Shown in pieces: positions 1-8,153 of a stretch of DNA of 64,000 nt (its first letter is position 1; the number at the start of each line of letters is the position of its first letter). The stretch is taken from positions 29,408 to 93,407 of the forward strand of contig NZ_JABMKY010000031.1 in assembly GCF_013204845.1 (NCBI RefSeq), written 5' to 3'. Source of the stretch: Paenibacillus qinlingensis. GTDB taxonomy: Bacteria; Bacillota; Bacilli; Paenibacillales; NBRC-103111. The notes beneath the pieces were generated by a model. It did no database searches. It was not told where the DNA came from and was given only the letters and a program-made list of their open reading frames with translations. A program made the position numbers and the translations under genes.

Positions 1-102
1 CCCCCCTGGTTCAATAATATATTACATAATACCTTTAATTTCCCATCATCATTATAACATAAAAACTAACGAGAGGAGGCGTGTGCAACTAGACTTAGAA
101 CC

Positions 103-158
103 ATGAATAACCCTTGTCCTAAATTAACCATTGTGGTTTTGTATGGACAAGGATTCAT
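103..158. other. nested inverted repeat near left edge
   Basis: An outer stem pairs ATGAAT (103-108) with ATTCAT (153-158) and CCTTGTCC (112-119) with GGACAAGG (145-152), with a 3-base bulge on the left. Inside it a small hairpin pairs AACCA (126-130) with TGGTT (134-138). No T run follows, so it is not an obvious terminator. A strong ribosome-binding-like GAGAGGAGG at 71-79 precedes it and leads only to a GTG codon followed by two sense codons and a stop. Positions 1-237 hold no convincing gene. Function unknown. Confidence 0.4.
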
Positions 159-237
159 AAAAGTGTGCAATAAGCTTCGTAAATTCTCAATTCATCGCCA
201 AATGATGACTAGAGCTTGCATAGCATTGAGCTTGTCC

Positions 238-2046
238 TTACTCCTCGTTCGAATCTTCGACAGCTACGCCAGCCTCTGCCAAAGGTGTAACAAGTTGAAG
301 TAATTCTTCTTCATTACTCCAAGTAATACACCCTTTTGGTACTTCGTTCTTTATATCCAGCAAAGATTGAAGTACTGTTTCAACATGAGTGAAGGCTTCA
401 TTGTCTAGCATTAGATTTGTTAATGCGTTGTAGGGCTTATCTGACTTGATGGATTTTCCAAAGTAGGCCAACTCAAAGTTAGGTAACGATGCCAAGTGTC
501 GAACCTTATTTGGATGGGTTGCTTGCTTAACAACCTCAAATATACTTGTATTGTGGGGCCAAGCTGGATTCTTCCTATCACCCTTATTAGTCCTAGGTAA
601 GTCTGTATCGTGTAATACTGAGTAACCGCTCCCAAAGTGATTCAAGATTTTGCACAAAGAAACGATTGTAGCTTTTCCTCTAGCCCTGATGATATGAATA
701 TTTCTATACTTCTCTGGCGCTGTCGACATTATATATTTAAAAGCTGTGTACTCTGTATCGCCTTCAACTATAACGGTCTTTCCACCAAAAAAGAATTCGG
801 CAACATGCGGATCAAAAATATTCAATAATTTCAATCTTTCACGATCTTCATGATCCAGTTGAACTTTTTCGGGACGGAATACAGTGGTTCCAAATATTTC
901 ACCCTGTTCCGACCTTTCGACCCTTACTATTGTTGTATTATTTCTCGACAAATCGATAAATGCAGGGGAATGAGTAGTAACCATAACCTGCCAATTCCCC
1001 TTTTTGGGTAGATCATACAAAACTCTACATGCTTCACGGACAGCATTCGGATGCAAACAAAGTTCAGGCTCGTCCAACAACAAAACATGCGGCCGCTCGC
1101 CTGCCGACTTTTTTCCTCCATTGCTCTGAACAAGTAGCCTTAGCGCAGACCAGAGAAGTGTTCTTCGTGCCCCGCTACCTTGCTTATCAATTGCACTTTG
1201 ATACCCCATTCCAGGCCCCATCAATAACCTAGCTGATGATTTGAATAGTGTGACATCATTTTCAATATCTTCATCCGCCCTGGGGTCGAATTTAACCACA
1301 TACCCTGGGAATATGTCTGCAATTAATGAGGATAACTCTGTTTCAATAGAACTAATTTCTTCCTTTGATTCAGCAAAAATCTTCTTTCGTAGATCACCTA
1401 TTTGCAGTAGTAACTTTGAGTAATCGGAGAGTTCCTCTCCAGTAGCAGACTGAACCCCTTTAATACGATCTTTAATTATTGCATTAAGCAGATCAAGAAC
1501 TTGTTTCTCCTGTTCCTGAGGCTGAGCAAATGCTTCAACCATATGAGGTTGAGGTCGTTTTGTCTGTGCGACTCCAGGAGCCCCCCAAGGCACTTGATCG
1601 TCCCATTCATTCTTTTCTGTATCAAACCCTTGCCTTTTGGGAGCAGCGTTCGCTGATGACCAAGTCCATCTCTCTTTTACTAGAGTCTTTCCTTCCTCAA
1701 CTTGAACCCACCGTTTGGCTGGAGTAGTGTCACCATTGACAATTGTATGTAGCTCTATTTGCGGTAGCTCATGAATATTAATTTTCCCATTAGGAAAGTC
1801 ACTTTCACTTAATTTGCAATTATTGGAGCCATGATTCATGACAATCTCGTACGCCTTTAGAATAGAGCTTTTTCCTGCATTATTTGGACCAACCAGAACC
1901 ACAATATCATCTAAATCAATTGTAACTGGGCTATTTCCGATACATCGGAAATTTTTAATTATCATTCTTCTCAACTTAGGTTCACTTGAATCATACCATT
2001 TTGATAAGTCCATTCCTGTATCTATCGCGGCACCCTTTCTTGCCAT
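238..2046 (-). CDS. OLD-family ATP-dependent nuclease (AAA ATPase + TOPRIM)
   Basis: A 602-residue protein with the layout of overcoming-lysogenization-defect (OLD) nucleases. Walker A (GPNNAGKS) is at residues 53-60, an ABC-like QGSGARR at about 289-295, Walker B (LLLDEPE) at 322-328 and an H-loop THSP at 358-361. A C-terminal TOPRIM domain has VEGDTE at 427-432 and a DTD metal motif at 480-482. I start at ATG 2046 because GGAG lies 8 bases upstream; an in-frame start at 2175 would fall inside an inverted repeat. OLD proteins cleave DNA and often serve in phage defence, alone or with a UvrD-like partner (Gabija). No helicase gene is visible on either side, although DNA left of the window is unknown. 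It is divergent from the methyltransferase gene. Family certain, biological role inferred. Confidence 0.88.
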   Translation of the reverse strand: MARKGAAIDTGMDLSKWYDSSEPKLRRMIIKNFRCIGNSPVTIDLDDIVVLVGPNNAGKSSILKAYEIVMNHGSNNCKLSESDFPNGKINIHELPQIELHTIVNGDTTPAKRWVQVEEGKTLVKERWTWSSANAAPKRQGFDTEKNEWDDQVPWGAPGVAQTKRPQPHMVEAFAQPQEQEKQVLDLLNAIIKDRIKGVQSATGEELSDYSKLLLQIGDLRKKIFAESKEEISSIETELSSLIADIFPGYVVKFDPRADEDIENDVTLFKSSARLLMGPGMGYQSAIDKQGSGARRTLLWSALRLLVQSNGGKKSAGERPHVLLLDEPELCLHPNAVREACRVLYDLPKKGNWQVMVTTHSPAFIDLSRNNTTIVRVERSEQGEIFGTTVFRPEKVQLDHEDRERLKLLNIFDPHVAEFFFGGKTVIVEGDTEYTAFKYIMSTAPEKYRNIHIIRARGKATIVSLCKILNHFGSGYSVLHDTDLPRTNKGDRKNPAWPHNTSIFEVVKQATHPNKVRHLASLPNFELAYFGKSIKSDKPYNALTNLMLDNEAFTHVETVLQSLLDIKNEVPKGCITWSNEEELLQLVTPLAEAGVAVEDSNEE

Positions 2047-2169
2047 ATACATCACTCCAATTCCATATATTTCAATCAACTTAAAATGTACCACGACCAC
2101 AAATAGCGAACAAGCGTTTGATTTTAGTTTGACATTTTCATATTTTAGATGTATTATAAATTCAACGTG

Positions 2170-2210
2170 AAGCACACGTAAGTAAGGGCGCCCTTATTTG
2201 CGATGTGCTT
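2170..2210. promoter_or_regulatory. 41-base inverted repeat between divergent defence genes
   Basis: A nearly uninterrupted inverted repeat centred on GGGC/GCCC at 2186-2193. The central TAAGGGCGCCCTTA is a perfect palindrome, and the arms extend to AAGCACA/TGTGCTT with two G-U pairs and one bulged A. It sits between the divergent OLD and methyltransferase genes. It could be an operator for balanced expression, a cruciform, or a transcribed hairpin; the sequence cannot decide. Confidence 0.45.
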
Positions 2211-2351
2211 TTCTTTTCTTTGCGTTAACAATTGAATTGCACCTCATATTTCCATTTGCTTCTTTAACGTAGACTGAACTATCGACGGTAAGTTAAAATA
2301 ATATAATTGGAATTGCGCATTTTAAGAGTGTGCATTAGGGGGATCGTAGTT

Positions 2352-3860
2352 TTGTCACAAATTAATACTCTCGCTGAGATCAACCGTGTCAGACAAGAAG
2401 TCGGGGCAATCAAAGAAAAGGCTCTAAAATCAGAACTAGGGCAGTTCTTCACCAACACAAATGTTGCTAGTTTCATGGCCAATTTATTCGATTCAAATGA
2501 ACCTCATATAAAGTTACTTGATCCTGGGGCTGGAATTGGGATTCTAACGGCAGCTTACATTGAACGTTTGTGTAAGAAAAAACGTAAACCCATTAGTATT
2601 GAGGTTGTAGCCGTTGAAATTGACGAAAGCATTCTCCCTTACTTAACAGACACCCTTGAGTTCTGTTCAAATCTCTGCCAAAAAGCAGGAATTACTTTCT
2701 CTTCTCAAATAGTTAACAGAGATTTCCTTGAGTTTGGGGTAGAATCTATTGGCAATCCTGGTACTGCAAATTTTAATGTAGTTATAATGAATCCTCCCTA
2801 TAAGAAAATTTCAACAGATTCTATATCTAGAAATCTATTAAGGCAAATCGGTGTTGAAACAACTAATCTTTATACAGGATTTGTTGCCGTTGCAAAGCGG
2901 CTGATGGTAAATTTCGGACAGTTAGTTGCCATTACGCCGCGTAGTTTTTGTAACGGTACCTACTACATTAAATTCAGATCAGATTTTCTCTCAGATATGT
3001 CTTTCAAGAAGATTCACTTATTTGAATCGAGAAAAGAAGCATTCAGTGAAGACGATGTTTTACAAGAAAATATTATCTATCTTGCAGAGAAGAACAAAAA
3101 ATATCGAAAGGTCAGTATCACATCATCAGTTAGTTCTATGATTCCTTCTGTATCATACAAACTTGACACGGATCGGCTTGTTCATCCCGATGATGGAGAG
3201 TTATTCATTAGGTTAGCAAAGGATCAGGCAGAAGTTGAACTCAAAACAGCTCTTGAAGGCGTTTCCTCATCACTTGAGCAACTTAACATAAAAGTATCAA
3301 CTGGAAGAGTAGTTGATTTTCGAACAAAAGAAAACCTTAAATTCGAAGTGACAGAAGATAGTATCCCTCTAATCTATCCACTACATTTTTTAGATGGGTT
3401 CGTTAGATGGCCTGTAGTCACTGCGAAGAAAGCAAATGGTATCGTATTAAACAAAGAAACGGAAAAGCTGCTGCTTCCACGTGGCAACTATGTCCTAGTT
3501 AGAAGATTTTCCTCAAAGGAAGAACCAAAAAGAATTAATTCCGCAATCTACGATGGTACAGATTTCAAAGCAACCTTTGTTGGCTTTGAAAATCACGTCA
3601 ATTACTTCCACATTAACAATATGGGAATCCCAATTGAATTGGCAAAAGGACTATCACTATACTTAAGTTCAACAGTGGTGGATCGCTATTTCCGTCAATT
3701 CAATGGTCTTACACAGGTTAATGTAAGTGATTTAAAGAGCTTACCCTATCCAACTCACGATGAACTTTTAGAGATGGGTAAGCAATTCGGAGAGATTTTT
3801 CCAAATCAGACTCAAGTAGATTTGATTATCCTACAAGTTTTAGGAATTCAAGCTAATTAA
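2352..3860 (+). CDS. type II N6-adenine DNA methyltransferase, PstI/BsuBI-like
   Basis: Adenine methyltransferase of a type II restriction-modification system. It should protect host sites by N6-adenine methylation using S-adenosylmethionine. The 502-residue protein has GQFFT at residues 30-34, the SAM-binding motif I DPGAGIGIL at 57-65 and the catalytic NPPY at 147-150. The C-terminal half would be target recognition. Motif order and length fit the gamma class to which M.PstI and M.BsuBI belong. I choose the TTG start at 2352 because a strong AGGGGG lies 9 bases upstream; the ATG-less extension to 2307 lacks a ribosome site. It converges on the nuclease gene at 3898 with a hairpin terminator between them. 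The recognition site CTGCAG is inferred from the partner nuclease family, not shown. Confidence 0.88.
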   Translation: MSQINTLAEINRVRQEVGAIKEKALKSELGQFFTNTNVASFMANLFDSNEPHIKLLDPGAGIGILTAAYIERLCKKKRKPISIEVVAVEIDESILPYLTDTLEFCSNLCQKAGITFSSQIVNRDFLEFGVESIGNPGTANFNVVIMNPPYKKISTDSISRNLLRQIGVETTNLYTGFVAVAKRLMVNFGQLVAITPRSFCNGTYYIKFRSDFLSDMSFKKIHLFESRKEAFSEDDVLQENIIYLAEKNKKYRKVSITSSVSSMIPSVSYKLDTDRLVHPDDGELFIRLAKDQAEVELKTALEGVSSSLEQLNIKVSTGRVVDFRTKENLKFEVTEDSIPLIYPLHFLDGFVRWPVVTAKKANGIVLNKETEKLLLPRGNYVLVRRFSSKEEPKRINSAIYDGTDFKATFVGFENHVNYFHINNMGIPIELAKGLSLYLSSTVVDRYFRQFNGLTQVNVSDLKSLPYPTHDELLEMGKQFGEIFPNQTQVDLIILQVLGIQAN

Positions 3861-3867
3861 ATTATCA

Positions 3868-3891
3868 AGCTACCGGCTAGGTAGCTTTTTT
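3868..3891 (+). terminator. rho-independent terminator after the methyltransferase gene
   Basis: AGCTACC (3868-3874) pairs with GGTAGCT (3880-3886) across a 5-base loop and is followed by a T run. It lies between the convergent methyltransferase and endonuclease genes and works in the rightward direction. Confidence 0.8.
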
Positions 3892-3897
3892 CGTTTT

Positions 3898-4980
3898 TTA
3901 AACCTTGAGTAAGTCATGTAAGGTTACCTTGTGAGCTGAATCAGTATCAATAAGATGAATTATTCTATTAGGCTCATCAGCAAACCAAACAAATGATCCC
4001 CATGCTAAACTACCTTGCACTTTACGATATGCCGAGTCTGATCGAGATGCAAAAACTGTTACAAATGCACAATCATCTGGATTAATAAAGGGAAAGCTTT
4101 CTCTGGCAAGATCCAATAGTTCCCTCATACGCGCACCAGATATTGGTCCATCGGTGTGCACAATCTCAATAAAAACTAGTTTAAATCGATTCTCTGCCGT
4201 TTCTGCAATAATCAGATCAGGTAAAGTCTTCTTAGGATCCAGAGATAATCCGATGTTTCCAAATAATTTAGAAAATTGAGGGTGAAATTTCACCTTAGAG
4301 TCACTTATAAGCAGAACTTCAGGTTTCACCAAAAAATTTCTCGCAAACGTTTCGACAGCTTCTTTAGAAAGGACAGAACTTAAACCTGAGGGTAACGAAT
4401 GTCTAAAGCCCCCCAGCTCTACCGTTATCACGCTTTGTCTTTCTAGCTCTCTCAGCCCTTGTAAAATAAGAGCTCCTTTGTGTAAATGTTTTTCTCTCCA
4501 GTTGCTTATCTCTTCCTCCAACTCATCTCCTATTAATTTAGGATTCATCAACTCAGCGAAATCTCTGGCTAGAAAATATCTAGGTTTAGAGGATGTTGGG
4601 GGTAAACCTTCTAGTTCCCCGACTGCCCCCAACTGTTTTAGAGTAGCAATGGTATCATCTCTTATAGATTCTCGAGTGTTCTCACTGTACCATCTTCCTT
4701 CAACACTTGGCTTCTTTGGACGCTGCATTATATTAACCCAATCCATACGTTCTGACCGTAGCAACTTTGTTGCTTGTTCATCATTCATGACAGTTATTGT
4801 CGATGGACGAACCTCGATGCCATATCCCTCAATTGCAAAAGCATAAAGCATGACAAATACAGTACGTGCTGCAACGATGTTACGACTGTAAATAGCATCT
4901 TCAACATTCTCTGGAATTAGCAGTTGAAGCCTCTCCTTAATAATCTCAACTTCCGGCAAACTTGTTTCAAACCAATCCAA
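3898..4980 (-). CDS. type II restriction endonuclease, BsuBI/PstI family
   Basis: A 360-residue protein whose C-terminal third matches the BsuBI/PstI endonuclease domain as I know it. PDLIIAE begins at residue 254, FIEIV with the acidic E272 follows, then HTDGPIS at 275-281. The typical ending AWGSFVWFADEPNRIIHLID lies near the C-terminus. D255 and E272 are plausible metal ligands of a PD-(D/E)xK-like core. The N-terminal part would be the helical domain of this family. A clean GGAGGT lies upstream of the ATG at 4980. It is convergent with its methyltransferase, so the two genes are controlled separately. Known members cut CTGCA/G; the specificity here is inferred from family only. Confidence 0.88.
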   Translation of the reverse strand: MDWFETSLPEVEIIKERLQLLIPENVEDAIYSRNIVAARTVFVMLYAFAIEGYGIEVRPSTITVMNDEQATKLLRSERMDWVNIMQRPKKPSVEGRWYSENTRESIRDDTIATLKQLGAVGELEGLPPTSSKPRYFLARDFAELMNPKLIGDELEEEISNWREKHLHKGALILQGLRELERQSVITVELGGFRHSLPSGLSSVLSKEAVETFARNFLVKPEVLLISDSKVKFHPQFSKLFGNIGLSLDPKKTLPDLIIAETAENRFKLVFIEIVHTDGPISGARMRELLDLARESFPFINPDDCAFVTVFASRSDSAYRKVQGSLAWGSFVWFADEPNRIIHLIDTDSAHKVTLHDLLKV

Positions 4981-5176
4981 TAGTAATACCTCCTAATTAA
5001 GTACATTCTCGCTTAAGAAGAGTGTATCACTTCTCGATCTTATCTGCAAGTTAAATTTTTATGCTTCAGATAATAAATTACCTTCAGACATATTTGATTG
5101 AACTAAGTTTATGATATTTACTTGTGAGATGCAACCCAACTGCAGAGCTCTCGTGAAAGAGGAGGCTGAAATCCTA

Positions 5177-5239
5177 ATGGCGAAGAAAAAAGGAGGAGGT
5201 GATACTGTTGAAAATTGGAAGAAGAAAACCGTTACCTGA
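5177..5239 (+). CDS. 20-residue leader ORF overlapping the next start
   Basis: ATG at 5177 follows GAGGAGG at 5159-5165 by 11 bases and opens a 20-codon reading frame (starts MAKKKGGGD, Lys-rich, ends TVT) that stops at 5239. The AGGAGGAGG that would serve the downstream TTG start at 5208 lies inside this frame. Translation of the leader could therefore mask or re-deliver ribosomes to the downstream start. It may also be chance; no homologue is recognised. Confidence 0.35.
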   Translation: MAKKKGGGDTVENWKKKTVT

Positions 5240-5651
5240 ACAAGATATATTCTTAGGGTTTTCAGACGCGGAAATTTCTAGGCTTGTAACTGATTTAAAG
5301 ATAACCGCTCAGGAAATCCCTAATTATAATAATACACAGCTAAAAAATTTGAGAGTAATCTTTAGTTCTTGGGTAGAAAACACCAAACATATGAGTTATA
5401 TCTTCTCAGTTTTGACCATATTTTCAGCTTTGATAGCGATGCTAATAAATGCAAAATTCACGATATGGGTAACGTATCTTTTGATTGTACTATTCTGCTT
5501 TTTAGTCACCTTTACTATTAAAACCATAACCGAGCTAATGCAAAGGATTAAACCAGCAATATATATCCAGCGCTTAATTGACCTTGAGCTAGAAAAACGT
5601 GATGCCATAAGAATTCGTAAAGAAACACGCCTATCTCGATATACACGTTAA
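5208..5651 (+). CDS. small membrane protein with two transmembrane segments, unknown function
   Basis: A 147-residue protein that I do not recognise. Residues 1-60 are soluble and charged. Two hydrophobic segments at about 63-80 and 85-103 form a membrane hairpin, and the C-terminal 40 residues are strongly basic with many Arg and Lys. This topology is common in small accessory-island proteins, including some defence effectors, but nothing here proves such a role. TTG at 5208 is preferred to GTG at 5199 because AGGAGGAGG ends 7 bases before the TTG and covers the GTG. The gene follows the restriction gene divergently and ends at a good terminator. Confidence 0.6.
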   Translation: MKIGRRKPLPEQDIFLGFSDAEISRLVTDLKITAQEIPNYNNTQLKNLRVIFSSWVENTKHMSYIFSVLTIFSALIAMLINAKFTIWVTYLLIVLFCFLVTFTIKTITELMQRIKPAIYIQRLIDLELEKRDAIRIRKETRLSRYTR

Positions 5652-5690
5652 ATCAACCTCCACAACCTCACATTGTCCAAATTTTAAACA

Positions 5691-5730
5691 AGCAACCTCT
5701 ATCCGTTTGGGTAGAGGTTGCTTTCTTTTT
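5691..5730 (+). terminator. rho-independent terminator
   Basis: AGCAACCTCT on the left arm (5691-5700) pairs with AGAGGTTGCT (5713-5722) and a T-rich run follows. It closes the membrane-protein gene ending at 5651. Confidence 0.85.
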
Positions 5731-5764
5731 GCTTTATTAACTTACACAGAACAGGAGCATGACC

Positions 5765-6010
5765 ATGAACCACTCACAGCGGCGACTATTCGATTTCATC
5801 AAACAGGAATTTGATCACGATGGCACAATTCACTTTTTAGCCCTTTCAGCCGTCGAGCAGCAACACGATACACTGACCTCTTCAGTAATCTTCAAGGTCC
5901 GGGTAGCCCTCACCTTCCAAGACGACTCAGGCGTTAATCCCTACTTCGACGGCACGGACATGTTCATATGCATCACGCCTACTGACATTCAGCTTACACA
6001 GGAAGACTAA
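5765..6010 (+). CDS. hypothetical protein, 81 residues
   Basis: No family recognised. The protein (MNHSQRRLFDFIKQEF...) is acidic, rich in Thr, Phe and Asp, and has no membrane segment. A helix-like N-terminus is followed by alternating hydrophobic stretches that look like beta strands (residues about 40-75). I use the second ATG at 5765 because AGGAG lies 7 bases before it; the ATG at 5759 overlaps that site. The gene is isolated, with a terminator upstream and an oppositely oriented small-gene cassette downstream. Confidence 0.5.
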   Translation: MNHSQRRLFDFIKQEFDHDGTIHFLALSAVEQQHDTLTSSVIFKVRVALTFQDDSGVNPYFDGTDMFICITPTDIQLTQED

Positions 6011-6167
6011 TGGGCAAACGGCCCTCCGATTAGAGAGGGTAGCCCGATTGAACTGGCATTAGGATGGGTTTCAGAATTAGCCCTGCCTTTCTTTATATCT
6101 TCTGAAGCACAAGATGCAGCGCTATTGTAGGCACGGGAGCTAGCAGACCGTTCTACATCCCATTAAA

Positions 6168-6192
6168 AGCGAAAATACCGTCGTAGCGACGG
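6168..6192 (-). terminator. terminator of the small minus-strand cassette
   Basis: On the minus strand TACCGTCG pairs with CGACGGTA across a 3-base loop and is followed by TTTTCGCTTTT. It lies just beyond the stop of the 38-residue ORF at 6207. Confidence 0.7.
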
Positions 6193-6206
6193 TACTCCCA
6201 AAAAGA

Positions 6207-6323
6207 CTATTTCTTCATGATCCTTAGAATATCAACAATCAGACCAGTCGATTTCCCAACAAAATTAAGGACTGGTCTGACTGGCTTTTCTCCAGTAACA
6301 GCAATTAATTTTCTCCAAAGCAT
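6207..6323 (-). CDS. 38-residue basic small protein
   Basis: A short ORF starting MLWRKLIAVTGEKP and ending LRIMKK. The start at 6323 has GAGG 7 bases upstream, and a terminator follows directly. The sequence has an amphipathic, Lys/Arg-rich character with a hydrophobic Leu-Ile-Val stretch near the C-terminus. It lies downstream of the conserved 56-residue protein and is probably co-transcribed. I recognise no homologue; the gene call rests on the ribosome site and terminator. Confidence 0.4.
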   Translation of the reverse strand: MLWRKLIAVTGEKPVRPVLNFVGKSTGLIVDILRIMKK

Positions 6324-6379
6324 ACAAAGCCTCACTTATTTCAAGTTGTAGTACTTACACATCGTGTAATGTAGGATCA

Positions 6380-6550
6380 TTATTTTTCTTTCCGAACGCC
6401 TTTAAAAGGAGTGTTGTCCGATGTCTTAGCATCCATGAACCTTCCAGTGTTTGCATCCCTCTTTACCCAGGTGTCGTTCTTAGGATTGTAGGTTTGAGAT
6501 CTATCCCTGACTGCACCAATTCGGTGGTCATTTCCCGTGTTTTTCGCCAT
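6380..6550 (-). CDS. conserved 56-residue basic protein (MAKNTG... type)
   Basis: This ORF begins MAKNTGNDHRIGAVRDRSQ and ends TPFKGVRKEK. It resembles a small, widespread bacterial protein family I recall with the same start, a central WVKRDANTGRF segment and the same end. Function is not known to me. It is hydrophilic and basic, with no membrane segment or Cys. AAGGA lies 8 bases upstream of the ATG at 6550. It heads a two-gene leftward cassette ending at the hairpin near 6180. Confidence 0.75.
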   Translation of the reverse strand: MAKNTGNDHRIGAVRDRSQTYNPKNDTWVKRDANTGRFMDAKTSDNTPFKGVRKEK

Positions 6551-6739
6551 GTTTCAACATCCTTCCGCAATTAGTTACATCCAGTATAATCCAAAATTTA
6601 GGTTCTCTTCAATAATTAATTGAACATTCCCTTTGCCTATTAATCGTACAATGCCCTGAAAGCGAAATTACCGTCCGAAGTGTCACAAAAGACACAACTG
6701 ATTGTACTTTCGCTAATATCTCTGAATTGGAGCGAAACA

Positions 6740-7771
6740 ATGACATTAACTCTCAACGAAAAAGAAAAGCGTACTATCGCGACGCTCATCCAAGAGCGAT
6801 CTGAAGAGCATCTATCTCGATTCCCCTACAACAGATACCCAATCGAACCCCTAGAGGAATGGAAGCGGATTTTCTATGCTCCAAAAGCCGTTTCTGCCGA
6901 CACGCTCAAGCAAGCACTCCGATGGCACTTTGGAGGCTGGCAGAGGAAAGACCTGACGAGTACCCACAAGAAAACGATCATTGCAATCATCAAGGCATGG
7001 CCACAATTCCCCGACATTGTGACAAATGATACTACCCAATCCTTCCGCTTTTGGGAGCAGAATCTGCCCGACTGGCAAAACGGCTTTAACGCGGCGGCAT
7101 TTCTTCTTCATCTCTTGCGTCCCGACACCTTTGAACTCGCAGATCAGCATCGACTCCAAGCCATGACAGAGCTACTCAAAGAAATCAATCACCAAGATAG
7201 TGACCAAACCTTTACTCGTTCTCTTCAAGAGCTAGTACGCTACACCACGTTTTTCCGTGCCATCCTCCAAAAGATCCCAGGAGTAGACTCGCGCACAAGA
7301 TTAGATCGATTCCTCAAGGCATTCGGTAACCGCCACGCATACAAGAATGTGAAAGAAACCTATCTCACTAAGGAACCCTCCATCCGCAACTTCTCTTGGA
7401 GCGATTGCGCATCCCAGCGCTTTGACCTCAAAAAGATAACCTTACGCTCCAACGCAGACGTTCTGTTCGCTTGTCTACTCCTTTCAATCGAGAAGCAAGA
7501 AAGTTACAGCGAAAGGCTCACCATCGGACAGGTCGCAGAGCATATCCCCCTCGGCACCGCAGGCATCTGCAATCCCGCCAGCTTCAACTACGCTATGATT
7601 GCCCTGTTTGGCAACCAGAAAGGCCGCGACTACTTCCAACTGGAGAGCCCCGCGCTAAGAGAGGCTTTCACTGAGCAGGCCAATCAATCCACGAGGGACA
7701 TGAAATTCTACCTCAAGCACTCATCTGAGCAGCTAACTATTAATTTGAAGTACATCAATGAGAAAGGATAA
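6740..7771 (+). CDS. conserved hypothetical protein, 343 residues
   Basis: Soluble, mostly helical protein without a signal peptide. The most distinctive stretch is FLLHLLRPDTFELADQHR (about residues 120-140), with clustered His, Asp and Arg. It reminds me of uncharacterised helical DNA-repair-like proteins, but I cannot assign it. The start at 6740 (MTLTLNEKEK) follows GGAG and is preferred to the ATG at 6680, which lacks a ribosome site. Its last codons overlap the next gene by 14 bases, so the two are probably co-translated. It is the first rightward gene of the element's left arm. Confidence 0.65.
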   Translation: MTLTLNEKEKRTIATLIQERSEEHLSRFPYNRYPIEPLEEWKRIFYAPKAVSADTLKQALRWHFGGWQRKDLTSTHKKTIIAIIKAWPQFPDIVTNDTTQSFRFWEQNLPDWQNGFNAAAFLLHLLRPDTFELADQHRLQAMTELLKEINHQDSDQTFTRSLQELVRYTTFFRAILQKIPGVDSRTRLDRFLKAFGNRHAYKNVKETYLTKEPSIRNFSWSDCASQRFDLKKITLRSNADVLFACLLLSIEKQESYSERLTIGQVAEHIPLGTAGICNPASFNYAMIALFGNQKGRDYFQLESPALREAFTEQANQSTRDMKFYLKHSSEQLTINLKYINEKG

Positions 7772-8006
7772 TCGAAGGGTACAAGATAGAATCGCGGAAC
7801 ACACTTCCTTAATAGAACGAGAACGAGAAGATGCCCTTCTTGTGCAGATAGACACCTGCCAGCAATTACTTTCGGCGACTTGGAAATTTCTCAGATCTGC
7901 TGATGAATCAATCCACTACCCTACAGTTAAGCGAGTACTGCTTGCTTTGCGTACGGTGGAACGAAATATAGATGATGAACTATTGGAGGTAAGATTGCAG
8001 CTCTAA
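7758..8006 (+). CDS. small helical protein coupled to the upstream gene
   Basis: An 82-residue, charge-rich, probably helical protein (RDNRRVQDRIAEHTSLIERE near the start, LEVRLQL at the end). It contains one Cys at about residue 34 and no membrane segment. The ATG at 7758 overlaps the 3' end of the preceding ORF by 14 bases, and GAGAAAGGA-like sequence nearby suggests translational coupling. It may be a partner subunit of the 343-residue protein. No family recognised. Confidence 0.5.
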   Translation: MRKDNRRVQDRIAEHTSLIEREREDALLVQIDTCQQLLSATWKFLRSADESIHYPTVKRVLLALRTVERNIDDELLEVRLQL

Positions 8007-8053
8007 TTGCTACTTAATTAAAAAAGGGCCTTCGGAAGGAACAAAGCATTAGG

Positions 8054-8113
8054 GTAGATGTAGACGTCTACGTAGATGTAGGCGTAAACGTAAACGCTGA
8101 AGCTTACGTAGAC
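8054..8113 (+). repeat. ten in-register hexamers of GTNNNN type
   Basis: Ten consecutive six-base units, eight beginning GT and two GC, such as GTAGAT, GTAGAC and GTAAAC. Read in frame they encode alternating Val/Ala and Asp/Asn/Tyr, and the frame ends in two stops at about 8126-8131. Upstream the frame is open back to 8018 but has no usual start codon. It could be the remnant 3' part of a replication gene with a hexamer-encoded linker, or a short iteron-like array. Confidence 0.5.
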
Positions 8114-8153
8114 AGCCACATCACCTAATAATCCCCTAAGGAGATAACCAACT

